From the NCBI GenBank assembly GCA_934702115.1, contig CAKUYF010000058.1:1-6096 (forward strand): a DNA stretch of 6,096 bases, given 5' to 3'. The notes beneath the pieces were generated by a model that saw only the letters and a list, made by a program, of their open reading frames with translations, had not been told where the DNA came from and made no database searches. The position numbers and the translations under genes are program-made. Shown here piece by piece: positions 1 through 6,096 of the stretch. This stretch comes from an uncultured Eubacteriales bacterium (lineage in GTDB: Bacteria > Bacillota > Clostridia > Oscillospirales > Acutalibacteraceae). How positions within the stretch are numbered: the stretch's first letter is position 1; each line of letters begins with the position of its first letter.

Positions 1-1559
1 GAGATACAGGTACCAATATGTCCATGACTATTTCTTCCGGAATGGAAGCAATTAAAAAGTTGGATGATGATTCAGAAGTAGGTGAAGTCATAAAAGCGTT
101 TGTTCCGAGCTTATTAAGAGGAGCAAGAGGTAATTCAGGTGTTATTCTTTCTATACTGTTTAGGGGATTTAATAGGCTTTTTTCTGAGTCAGAAACTATA
201 AACGGAGTTGACGTCATTAAAGCGTTAGAAATAGGTGTTCGTGAAGCTTATCAATCCGTTACTAAACCGACAGAGGGAACTATGCTTACAGTTGCAAGAG
301 AAGCTTTTGAAAAAGGATTGGAGTTTTCGAATCAAAGTAACGATATAACTTTAATTTGGCCTCAAGTTTGTAAGGGAGCTAGAGAAGCTTTGGCTACAAC
401 TCCTGAGCTTTTACCGGTTTTAAAAAAAGCGGGGGTTGTGGATGCCGGTGGAAAAGGATTATGTTTAATTTTTGAAGGGATGCTTTCAGTTTTTTGCGAA
501 AACAAAATAGTAGATTGTGAACCGTTGACTACAAATATTGAAAAAGACGATGTTTTTAGAAACGCAGCTGCGGAATTTGATGGAGATATTACTTATACGT
601 ATTGTACAGAGTTTATAGTAAAGCGTAGTAGGTTTTGCAAAATTGAACCCAGTAAATTAAGATTGAGACTACAAAAAATAGGTGATTGTGTAGTAGTTGT
701 AGATGATGAAGAAATAATAAAAGTTCACGTACATACAGAATGCCCGGGCAAAGCTCTTCAAGAAGGTTTGCGCTTTGGAGAACTTTTGACTGTTAAAGTA
801 GAAAATATGAAAGAACAACATAGACTTGCTGTGGAAGCAAAAAAAGAGAAACTGTTGAAAGAAGAAAGTATGTCTTTTGAGCCGCAAGCTCCAGAAGAAG
901 AAATGGGATTCGTAGCGGTAGCTGCCGGAAACGGAATAAAGAGTTTATTTAATGATTTGGGATGCTTAAATGTTATAAGTGGCGGTCAGACGATGAATCC
1001 TAGCACTGCAAAGATTACGGAAGCAATACTTGCCACACCTGCAAAAACCGTATATGTTTTACCTAATAATAAAAATATAATTATGGCTGCTCAACAAGCT
1101 GTAGGACTCGTAAAAGATAGGAAAGTAGTAATCGTACCAACAAAGACTATTCCTCAAGGAATTTCTGCACTTATAGCTTTTAAACCTGATCTTAATTCTG
1201 GAGAAAATCTTGAAGCTATGACAGATGCAGCTTCTAAGGTTAAAACCGGGCAGATAACTTTTGCAGCCCGTGATTCGGAATTTGGCGGAATAAAAATAAA
1301 AGAAAAAGATATTTTAGCTCTTTTAAATGGTAAGCTTACGTTTAGTGAAAAAGATCCTGTAAAAGCGGTGGTAAGGCTTGTAAAATCAATGATTACAAAA
1401 GATTCAGAATTTATAACCGTTATTTACGGTGAAGATATAAGCCTTAAACAAGCGGAATTAGCAAGAGATATGATTGTTTCTTCTATAAAAAAACCAATAG
1501 AAGTAACTTTAATAAACGGAGAACAACCTATTTATCATTTTATTGTTTCTGTAGAGTAA
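1..1559 (+). CDS. fakA: Fatty acid kinase subunit A (DAK2/DegV-domain protein, YloV family), 5' partial
   Basis: FakA is the ATP-binding subunit of bacterial fatty acid kinase. With a FakB protein carrying the fatty acid, it makes acyl-phosphate for phospholipid synthesis in the cytoplasm. The reading frame is open to base 1: the codons before the ATG at 18 read (G)DTGTN, the end of the conserved PDGDTGTNM metal/nucleotide-binding motif. The gene therefore starts upstream and roughly 40 residues are missing. Counting from that internal ATG, the DhaL/DAK2-like domain spans about residues 1-165, with GARGNSGVILS (35-45), GTMLTV and GVVDAGGKGL. A middle domain follows, with Cys196, His237, His239 and Cys242 (YCTEF and VHVHTEC) placed like the zinc site described for FakA. 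The DegV-like C-terminal domain (about 300-513) contains GGQTMNPST at 322-330. recG follows 63 nt downstream, a neighbour pairing also known in other Firmicutes. Family assignment is firm; the zinc ligands are inferred. Confidence 0.93.
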   Translation, partial: DTGTNMSMTISSGMEAIKKLDDDSEVGEVIKAFVPSLLRGARGNSGVILSILFRGFNRLFSESETINGVDVIKALEIGVREAYQSVTKPTEGTMLTVAREAFEKGLEFSNQSNDITLIWPQVCKGAREALATTPELLPVLKKAGVVDAGGKGLCLIFEGMLSVFCENKIVDCEPLTTNIEKDDVFRNAAAEFDGDITYTYCTEFIVKRSRFCKIEPSKLRLRLQKIGDCVVVVDDEEIIKVHVHTECPGKALQEGLRFGELLTVKVENMKEQHRLAVEAKKEKLLKEESMSFEPQAPEEEMGFVAVAAGNGIKSLFNDLGCLNVISGGQTMNPSTAKITEAILATPAKTVYVLPNNKNIIMAAQQAVGLVKDRKVVIVPTKTIPQGISALIAFKPDLNSGENLEAMTDAASKVKTGQITFAARDSEFGGIKIKEKDILALLNGKLTFSEKDPVKAVVRLVKSMITKDSEFITVIYGEDISLKQAELARDMIVSSIKKPIEVTLINGEQPIYHFIVSVE

Positions 1560-1608
1560 AATTTTAAAATAATTTTTGTGTTTTAGGTAATATACTTATT
1601 ATTTATTA

Positions 1609-1613
1609 TGAGG
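1609..1613 (+). promoter_or_regulatory. Probable ribosome-binding site for recG, favouring the start at 1623
   Basis: TGAGG lies 9 nt before the ATG at 1623. The in-frame ATG at 1608 overlaps this motif, and its only upstream SD-like bases (AGG at 1585-1587) are about 20 nt away, which is too far. This decides in favour of 1623, but the SD is short, so the start remains uncertain. Confidence 0.5.
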
Positions 1614-1622
1614 CATTTACTG

Positions 1623-3701
1623 ATGGAAGTTTATAATGAGTCTTTTTTTAAACAGGATATTAAAAATTTGAAGGGAGTAGGAGAAAAAACCGCTCAAGCA
1701 TTTAATAAGCTTGGAGTGAGTACTTTTGAAGATTTACTAAAATTTTATCCAAAAGGTTATGAAGATTGGACTTCTTATAGTTCTATTGCGTTAGCTGAAA
1801 ACATTAAAGAATGCTGTTTAAAGATTAAAATTATTAAAGAATGTATTGAAATTAAACTGAAAAGCGGTAGATGGCTATATATCGTTAAGGCTTCAGACGG
1901 CACTGATAAGTTAAATATGATATTTTTTAACTCTCGATTTCCTGCTAAAAGTTTAGTGTTGGGAGAAGAATATTTAATTAGAGGTAAAATTGTAAAACGT
2001 AACGATGAATATGAAGTGCTGGCTCCAAAGGTTAAAAGATTAGAAGAGGGATTTTTAATTTCTCCAGTATATAACCAGTGTGAAGGACTTACTTCTTCTA
2101 AAATTTCGAAAGTCATAAAAAATCTAATTGATAGCATGAAAGAACCTTTTTCAGAAACACTTCCTAATTCTATTCTTGAATGCTATAATCTTTCTCCCAA
2201 AGATTTTTGTTGTAGGAATATTCATTTTCCTAAAAGTATGGATGCGTTGAATCAGGCACGAAACAGGATTATATTTGAAGAATTTTTTATTTATCATTTG
2301 AGTATGGTTCGTTTAAAGGTTAAATCACGTCAAAAAACGGATGTTGAGATTTCGGAAGGGTTTTTTGAAGACTTTTGTAAAATTGTTCCTTTTGAGCTTA
2401 CTGATTCTCAGAGAAAAGTTATTTTAGAATGCCTTCAGGATATGGGTGAAAAAGATTTATCTATGAATCGGTTACTTCAAGGGGACGTTGGATCTGGAAA
2501 AACATTAGTAGCTGCAGCTTTAATGTATGCGGCTGCAAAGAACGGCTATCAGGCAGCTTTAATGGTCCCGACGGAGCTTTTAGCGCGTCAACATTATAAA
2601 ACTTTTTGCGATCTTTTAGCTGGCACTGGAATAAGAATAAACATAATTTGTGGTGCTTTAAGAACGAAAGCAAGAAGAAACCTATATGAAGAAATGCTTT
2701 TGATGAAAAGCGGAATAATTATCGGGACTCATTCTCTTATTTCCGATGGAATACAGTTTAGAAATTTAGGCTTAATAATTACGGATGAACAGCATAGATT
2801 CGGAGTGAATCAACGTGCTAAATTAATTGGTAAAGGAAATGCACCGCACGTTCTTATAATGTCTGCGACTCCTATTCCCAGAACCTTAGCAATGATATTG
2901 TATGGAGATTTAGATGTTTCTATTTTGGAAGGAATAATCCCGGGAAGACAGAAAATAGAAACTTATAGAATAAGTAGTTCTAAAAGATTTAGAATGTTTG
3001 AGTTCCTTCAAGAAGCACTGTTGCGAGGAGAACAGGTGTATGTAGTGTGTGCCAGTATTGAAGATAGAAATAACGGAATTATAGACTTGGTAAGTTATAA
3101 AGAAATGCTTGTAAAAAGTGGAGGCTTTAAAGCTGAAGAGATAGAAATTTTACATGGAAAAATGAGTCCTTATGAAAAAGACTATGTAATGAACGAATTT
3201 TTGAATAACAAGATAAAAATTCTGATTTCTACGACTGTCATTGAAGTAGGGATCGATGTTCCCAACTCTACAGTTATGGTAATAGAAAATGCAGAGAGAT
3301 TTGGACTATCTCAACTGCATCAGCTTAGAGGTAGAGTAGGGCGTGGAAACAAAAAGTCTTACTGTATATTAGTTTCTGATTCTGATTCCAAGGATGCAAT
3401 TAGAAGGTTTTCGGCAATGAAAGATTCATGTAATGGATTTGACCTTTCTGAAGAAGACTTAAAAATAAGAGGTCCAGGAGATTTCTTTGGGACAAATCAG
3501 CATGGTGTTCCAAATATAAAGATGCCTACCGGTTTTCAGGATCTTCCCGTGGTTCAAGCGGCACATGATTGCGCTAAAAAACTAATTGAAGATGATCCTT
3601 TTTTAAGAAATCCTGAGTTTAGGGCTGTTAAATTAGAAGCTGATAAATTTTCCAATGGAAATTTTGATTCTGAATTTAATGTTGAAAGTATAGTATTTTA
3701 G
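1623..3701 (+). CDS. recG: ATP-dependent DNA helicase RecG
   Basis: RecG remodels stalled replication forks and drives branch migration of Holliday junctions in DNA repair. From the preferred start the protein has 692 residues, close to the usual 680-700. The N-terminal part contains LKGVGEKTAQ, a helix-hairpin-helix-like segment, followed by the OB-fold wedge domain (IFFNSRFPAKSL). The helicase core has all expected motifs, numbered here from 1623: Walker A GDVGSGKT (287-294, Lys293), motif Ia MVPTELLARQH, the DEQH box (388-391) with the RecG-typical RFGVNQR after it, motif III MSATPIPRT (413-421), STTVIEVGIDVPNS, and motif VI QLHQLRGRVGRG (567-575). The C-terminal LKIRGPGDFFGTNQHG is the TRG-region signature that couples ATP use to translocation. 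No key residue is missing. An in-frame ATG at 1608 would add five residues (MRHLL). acpS follows after 23 nt, so co-transcription is likely. Confidence 0.97.
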   Translation: MEVYNESFFKQDIKNLKGVGEKTAQAFNKLGVSTFEDLLKFYPKGYEDWTSYSSIALAENIKECCLKIKIIKECIEIKLKSGRWLYIVKASDGTDKLNMIFFNSRFPAKSLVLGEEYLIRGKIVKRNDEYEVLAPKVKRLEEGFLISPVYNQCEGLTSSKISKVIKNLIDSMKEPFSETLPNSILECYNLSPKDFCCRNIHFPKSMDALNQARNRIIFEEFFIYHLSMVRLKVKSRQKTDVEISEGFFEDFCKIVPFELTDSQRKVILECLQDMGEKDLSMNRLLQGDVGSGKTLVAAALMYAAAKNGYQAALMVPTELLARQHYKTFCDLLAGTGIRINIICGALRTKARRNLYEEMLLMKSGIIIGTHSLISDGIQFRNLGLIITDEQHRFGVNQRAKLIGKGNAPHVLIMSATPIPRTLAMILYGDLDVSILEGIIPGRQKIETYRISSSKRFRMFEFLQEALLRGEQVYVVCASIEDRNNGIIDLVSYKEMLVKSGGFKAEEIEILHGKMSPYEKDYVMNEFLNNKIKILISTTVIEVGIDVPNSTVMVIENAERFGLSQLHQLRGRVGRGNKKSYCILVSDSDSKDAIRRFSAMKDSCNGFDLSEEDLKIRGPGDFFGTNQHGVPNIKMPTGFQDLPVVQAAHDCAKKLIEDDPFLRNPEFRAVKLEADKFSNGNFDSEFNVESIVF

Positions 3702-3715
3702 TAATATTTAAAAAT

Positions 3716-3721
3716 AGGTGG
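3716..3721 (+). promoter_or_regulatory. Ribosome-binding site of acpS
   Basis: AGGTGG stands just before the ATG at 3725, with 6 nt between AGG and the start codon. The resulting N-terminus, MIVGVDMIEI, is the normal one for AcpS, which confirms the start. Confidence 0.7.
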
Positions 3722-3724
3722 TTT

Positions 3725-4096
3725 ATGATAGTAGGGGTCGATATGATAGAAATCCCAAGAATAAAAAATTCTATGATTAGAAAAAATTTTATTAAAAAAG
3801 TTTTTTCGGATTTGGAAATTAAAGATCTTGAAATAAGAAAGTTCAATCCTCAAAGTGTAGCTGCTGGTTTTTGTGCTAAAGAAGCTTTCTTGAAGGCAGT
3901 TGGATTAGGTATATTAGGGATTAAACTTCATGAAGTTCAATTGCTTCATAACGAAGTAGGTCAGCCTTACATTGTTTTGGAAGGAAATTTAAAAGAAAAG
4001 TTTAAAAGCTCTGAATGGCAGTTTTCCGTGAGTTTAACTCATACTAAACATTATGCTTGTGCAGTTGTAATAGGTTGTAATGAAGGAAAGAGGTAA
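3725..4096 (+). CDS. acpS: Holo-[acyl-carrier-protein] synthase
   Basis: AcpS transfers the 4'-phosphopantetheine arm of coenzyme A to a serine of apo-ACP, switching on the carrier used in fatty acid synthesis; it is cytoplasmic and Mg2+-dependent. The 123-residue length is normal for the family. The N-terminal MIVGVDMIEI carries the metal-binding Asp6. The second signature, FCAKEAFLKAVGLGI (49-63), carries Glu53, the other expected metal ligand, with Lys52 beside it. The C-terminal VSLTHTKHYACAVVI matches the conserved segment usually read as S-(L/I)-(S/T)-H-(T/D). The position before the FCAKEA motif is Gly48, where many homologues have Arg; this is a mild variation. Its last codons contain the ribosome-binding site of nnrD, which begins 4 nt after the stop, so the two genes are probably translated in a coupled way. 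acpS and nnrD are frequent neighbours in Clostridia. Confidence 0.96.
   Translation: MIVGVDMIEIPRIKNSMIRKNFIKKVFSDLEIKDLEIRKFNPQSVAAGFCAKEAFLKAVGLGILGIKLHEVQLLHNEVGQPYIVLEGNLKEKFKSSEWQFSVSLTHTKHYACAVVIGCNEGKR
4084..4093 (+). promoter_or_regulatory. Ribosome-binding site of nnrD, inside the end of acpS
   Basis: AGGAAAGAGG ends 7 nt before the ATG at 4101 and overlaps the last acpS codons. It supports 4101 as the start. The in-frame ATG at 4080 lies before this site and has no SD of its own in view. Confidence 0.75.
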
Positions 4097-4100
4097 TTTC

Positions 4101-4994
4101 ATGAGAGATAAATATAGTTATATGAGTGTAATAACTTCAGAAATGGTAAGATATAAGCTTCCGCGTCGTCCCGAAGATTCTCACAAAGGGACTTTCGGAA
4201 AGCTTTTTTGCATTTGCGGAAGCAGGGCTATGCCTGGAGCAGCTTGGTTTGCCATAAATGCTGCCATTAAATGTGGAGTAGGATTGGTTAAAGCTTGTGT
4301 AGTTCCATCAGTTTATGACAATTTATCTAGGAGAATCTCTGAACCTACTTTTTGTGTTGTTCGTGAAGGTGAAGATGGTTTTATGAGCAAAGATTCTTTA
4401 AATATCATTTTAAAAGAAATGAAAGAATGTTCCTGCATGTTAGTGGGTAGCGGACTTGGTTATACGGAAGATACCAAGTATTTGATTGAAGAAATAATTA
4501 AAAATTCAAAAATTCCTATTATTATAGACGGAGATGGAATAAATGCGATTGCAAATAATATAAGTATTATAAAGGAGAATAAATGTGAATTAATATTTAC
4601 TCCACATCCCAAAGAAATGTCAAGGCTTATAAAGGGAAAGATTGAAGATATAAATTCCAATAGAATATATTTTGCTAAGGAGTTTTCACAGAAGTATGGA
4701 GTTTGCGTAGTTTTAAAGGGCAAAAACACGGTAATCTGTGATAAACAGGGTAACATTTATATGAATACAACCGGTAATGCAGGCATGGCTAAAGGAGGAA
4801 GCGGAGATGTGCTTTCTGGGATAATAAGTTCATTTGTAGCTCAAAAATTATCTGCAGTAGATGCTGCGATATGTGGAGTTTTTTTGCATGGACTGGTAGG
4901 AGATAAATGTAGGGAAAAGTTTTCCGCAACTTCTATGACACCAACAGATATGATAAATGAGTTACCAAGTATATTTAAAAAATTTGAGCGTTAG
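4101..4994 (+). CDS. nnrD: ADP-dependent (S)-NAD(P)H-hydrate dehydratase, stand-alone
   Basis: NnrD repairs hydrated, inactive NADH and NADPH (NAD(P)HX) by ADP-dependent dehydration. The protein has 297 residues from the preferred start, the size of the single YjeF_C/carbohydrate-kinase-like domain. Visible family motifs are DSHKGTFGK (His28 to Lys34), ICGSRAMPGAAWFA, VGSGLGYTEDTK, IIIDGDGIN (143-148 for DGDGIN, where many homologues read DADALN), FTPHPKEM (166-173), VLKGKNTVI, and AKGGSGDVLSGI, whose Asp236 in GSGD is the expected catalytic base, then GVFLHGLVGD near the C-terminus. The N-terminal epimerase domain (NnrE/YjeF_N) fused to this enzyme in many bacteria is absent, so an epimerase would have to be encoded elsewhere. 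The start at 4101 is chosen for its strong SD; 4080 (seven residues longer, overlapping acpS) and 4122 are alternatives. The lipoprotein gene follows after 9 nt. Confidence 0.94.
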   Translation: MRDKYSYMSVITSEMVRYKLPRRPEDSHKGTFGKLFCICGSRAMPGAAWFAINAAIKCGVGLVKACVVPSVYDNLSRRISEPTFCVVREGEDGFMSKDSLNIILKEMKECSCMLVGSGLGYTEDTKYLIEEIIKNSKIPIIIDGDGINAIANNISIIKENKCELIFTPHPKEMSRLIKGKIEDINSNRIYFAKEFSQKYGVCVVLKGKNTVICDKQGNIYMNTTGNAGMAKGGSGDVLSGIISSFVAQKLSAVDAAICGVFLHGLVGDKCREKFSATSMTPTDMINELPSIFKKFER

Positions 4995-4999
4995 GGTGA
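4993..4999 (+). promoter_or_regulatory. Ribosome-binding site of the lipoprotein gene, supporting a TTG start
   Basis: AGGGTGA overlaps the nnrD stop codon (TAG at 4992-4994). It leaves 7 nt from AGGG, or 4 nt from GGTGA, to the TTG at 5004. The next in-frame ATG at 5025 has no SD and would remove the lysine of the signal peptide. Confidence 0.7.
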
Positions 5000-5003
5000 T
5001 TTT

Positions 5004-5501
5004 TTGAGTAAGTTATTATCTTTTATGTTAGGAATATTAATGTTGGGTACTTTATTATCTGGGTGTAATAATAGTGAAGTAAGTGAATTTACTAATGTAA
5101 ATAATAATATAGAAAGTGAAATAAAGATAAAATCTAAAGATAATGAATATAAATGTAAGATTTTTCATACTCCTGAAGGATTAAATACTGTTACATTCAG
5201 TTATCCAAAAAATTTAGAAGGTTTTACTATTTCACGTAATTGTGGAAAATATGAAGTAGTCCAAAAAGAATTACAAGGAGAATATATCAAAGACCCTTTA
5301 CCTGAAGATTCTGAAATTAGAAAATTGATGGATATTTTAGATACTTTAAATCGAGAAGAATCAGGTTTTAATTTGAAAAGTGAAGAAGAAGGAGAAAAAA
5401 CCTTTGTAGGCAACGAAAGTGAAGTGGTTTTAGACAAAAAAGGGAATATAGTTAGTATTTCTCTTAAAAATCCTGAAGCGGAAATAGAATTTGAAAGATA
5501 A
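5004..5501 (+). CDS. Small secreted lipoprotein of unknown function
   Basis: The 165-residue product starts with a TTG codon and a classic lipoprotein signal: a short basic n-region (MSK), a hydrophobic stretch (about 4-18) and the lipobox LSGC with Cys21 as the lipid-modified residue. It should be anchored on the outer face of the cytoplasmic membrane. The mature part is hydrophilic and charged, with an Asn/Glu/Ser-rich linker (22-40), then a region of alternating residues suggesting beta strands (IKIKSKDNEYKCKIF, NTVTFSYPKNLEGFTI), a helical acidic segment near 105-115 and a final strand-like VSISLKNPEAEIEFE. Besides Cys21 there are two cysteines, Cys51 and Cys80, which could form a disulfide. 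The pattern of strands plus 'P..L.G..I' and the position after acpS-nnrD recall the LolA-like lipoprotein YdcC found after acpS in Bacillus. The protein is only about half that size, so this relation is a guess. I do not recognise a named family. Confidence 0.85.
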   Translation: MSKLLSFMLGILMLGTLLSGCNNSEVSEFTNVNNNIESEIKIKSKDNEYKCKIFHTPEGLNTVTFSYPKNLEGFTISRNCGKYEVVQKELQGEYIKDPLPEDSEIRKLMDILDTLNREESGFNLKSEEEGEKTFVGNESEVVLDKKGNIVSISLKNPEAEIEFER

Positions 5502-5511
5502 TTAGACAAAT

Positions 5512-5584
5512 TTTACTTATTTTTTGAACTAAATGATTAAAAAATATTGAAAACATTAAAATGAAATTTTTTTTAAAAAAAGTG
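5512..5584 (+). promoter_or_regulatory. A/T-rich UP-element-like region upstream of the rRNA promoter
   Basis: Almost pure A/T sequence with A- and T-tracts (for example GAAATTTTTTTTAAAAAAAG at 5563-5582) directly precedes the -35 box. Such tracts typically bind the RNA polymerase alpha C-terminal domains and boost rRNA promoters. No gene and no GC-rich terminator hairpin is visible between the lipoprotein stop and this region. Confidence 0.55.
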
Positions 5585-5614
5585 TTGACAAGGATAGAGG
5601 GGGTATGCTATTAT
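5585..5614 (+). promoter_or_regulatory. rRNA operon promoter (sigma-A type, extended -10)
   Basis: A perfect -35 TTGACA (5585-5590) is followed by an 18-nt spacer and the -10 TATTAT (5609-5614), preceded by TG at 5606-5607, which gives an extended -10. A perfect TATAAT at 5612-5617 also exists but would need a 21-nt spacer, so it is less likely to be the element used. Transcription would start near G5621. The strength and position fit the promoter of the downstream 16S gene. Confidence 0.85.
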
Positions 5615-5620
5615 AATAAA

Positions 5621-5649
5621 GCGCTGAGGGACAGAAGAGAATGAAGCGC
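5621..5649 (+). other. Hairpin at the predicted 5' end of the rRNA transcript
   Basis: GCGCT (5621-5625) pairs with AGCGC (5645-5649) around a 19-nt purine-rich loop. The left arm begins at the predicted +1, so the transcript would start with a base-paired 5' end. The stem is only five base pairs, so its stability is uncertain. Confidence 0.45.
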
Positions 5650-5652
5650 AAG

Positions 5653-5672
5653 GGACCTTGAAAATTAAACAA
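5653..5672 (+). promoter_or_regulatory. boxA-like antitermination segment in the rRNA leader
   Basis: GGACCTTGAAAATTAAACAA resembles the conserved leader segment of Bacillus rRNA operons (TCTTTGAAAACTAAACAA type), where Nus factors bind to prevent early termination. Part of it could also pair in a small hairpin, CAAG (5649-5652) with CTTG (5657-5660). The role is inferred from similarity and position. Confidence 0.45.
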
Positions 5673-5687
5673 CGCAGAATGTAAGGA

Positions 5688-5705
5688 ATTAAGCGAAAGC
5701 TTAAT
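5688..5705 (+). other. Perfect 7-bp leader hairpin with a GAAA tetraloop
   Basis: ATTAAGC (5688-5694) and GCTTAAT (5699-5705) pair perfectly around GAAA (5695-5698), a GNRA tetraloop closed by a C-G pair. It is not followed by a T-run, so it is not a terminator. It probably forms in the nascent rRNA leader. Confidence 0.6.
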
Positions 5706-5770
5706 GAGAATATATTCAAAGACCCGTAATTAATTTGAGAAAAAACGGAAAATAAGTAAGTCAGTGTAAA

Positions 5771-5791
5771 AGATTGAGCGAAGAACAATCT
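5771..5791 (+). other. Leader hairpin just before the 16S 5' end
   Basis: AGATTG (5771-5776) pairs with CAATCT (5786-5791) around a 9-nt loop, a few bases before the mature 16S end. A second possible stem, CTAAT (5790-5794) with ATTAG (5798-5802), shares bases 5790-5791, so the two cannot form together. Confidence 0.45.
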
Positions 5792-5795
5792 AATT

Positions 5796-6096
<301 letters not shown>

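Larger units (their letters stand above)
5621..5795 (+). other. rRNA operon leader (precursor 5' region)
   Basis: This stretch lies between the predicted transcription start and the mature 16S 5' end. It holds no gene. It is purine-rich and contains several small hairpins and a boxA-like segment, listed separately. The GAATATATTC palindrome (5708-5717) is the only other symmetric element I see in it. Such leaders take part in antitermination and in base pairing with sequence after the 16S gene to form the RNase III processing stem; the partner sequence is outside the window. Confidence 0.75.

Noticed and set aside
669..887. Antisense ORF opposite fakA
   Set aside because: Low-complexity Phe/Tyr-rich shadow of a clearly coding gene; no SD and no recognisable motif.
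1560..1607. Possible promoter or terminator between fakA and recG
   Set aside because: TATACT and TATTAT resemble -10 boxes but no acceptable -35 is correctly spaced. The A/T-only inverted repeats have no GC-rich stem.
1775..2137. Antisense ORF of 120 codons opposite recG
   Set aside because: Lies wholly within the conserved recG coding region and shows no family motif.
4460..4756. Antisense ORF opposite nnrD
   Set aside because: Hydrophobic composition mirrors the AT-rich coding strand; it overlaps conserved catalytic motifs of nnrD.
5201..5509. Antisense ORF opposite the lipoprotein gene
   Set aside because: Ser/Phe-rich shadow. The forward gene has a strong SD and a lipobox, which the reverse frame lacks.
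5561..5644. Short forward ORF of 27 codons starting at ATG 5561
   Set aside because: No SD, and it runs through the -35 and -10 boxes of the rRNA promoter.

Overview
The window is AT-rich, densely packed bacterial DNA with every gene on the + strand. The start of a 16S rRNA gene enters at the right edge. The 16S 5' sequence (GGACGAACGCTGGCGGCGTG, the GAGCAACCTGCC stretch, GGTAGCCGGGCTGAGAG), the gene content and the Gram-positive style promoter and ribosome-binding sites point to Firmicutes, class Clostridia. Oscillospirales (Clostridium cluster IV) is the most likely order. I cannot name a genus.

Positions 1-5501 hold five closely spaced protein genes: fakA (DAK2/DegV-type fatty acid kinase subunit, cut at its 5' end by the window edge), recG (branch-migration helicase), acpS (holo-ACP synthase), nnrD (ADP-dependent NAD(P)H-hydrate dehydratase) and a small lipoprotein gene of unknown function with a TTG start. 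Gaps are 63, 23, 4 and 9 nt using my preferred starts. No GC-rich hairpin followed by a T-run separates them, so they probably form one operon, or the tail of one that begins upstream.

Positions 5502-5795 form a non-coding control region. An A/T-rich stretch resembling an UP element leads to a strong promoter (TTGACA, 18-nt spacer, extended -10 TGCTATTAT). A leader of about 175 nt follows, with several small hairpins and a boxA-like segment, and then the 16S rRNA, of which about the first 300 nt are present.

FakA and AcpS both feed lipid synthesis: FakA phosphorylates fatty acids for phospholipid assembly and AcpS activates acyl carrier protein. RecG repairs stalled replication forks and NnrD repairs damaged NAD(P)H. 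This is a housekeeping region. I see no mobile element, CRISPR array, defence system or convincing new system. The least understood items are the small lipoprotein, the structured rRNA leader, the missing terminator between the protein operon and the rRNA operon, and a few unusual bases in the 16S.
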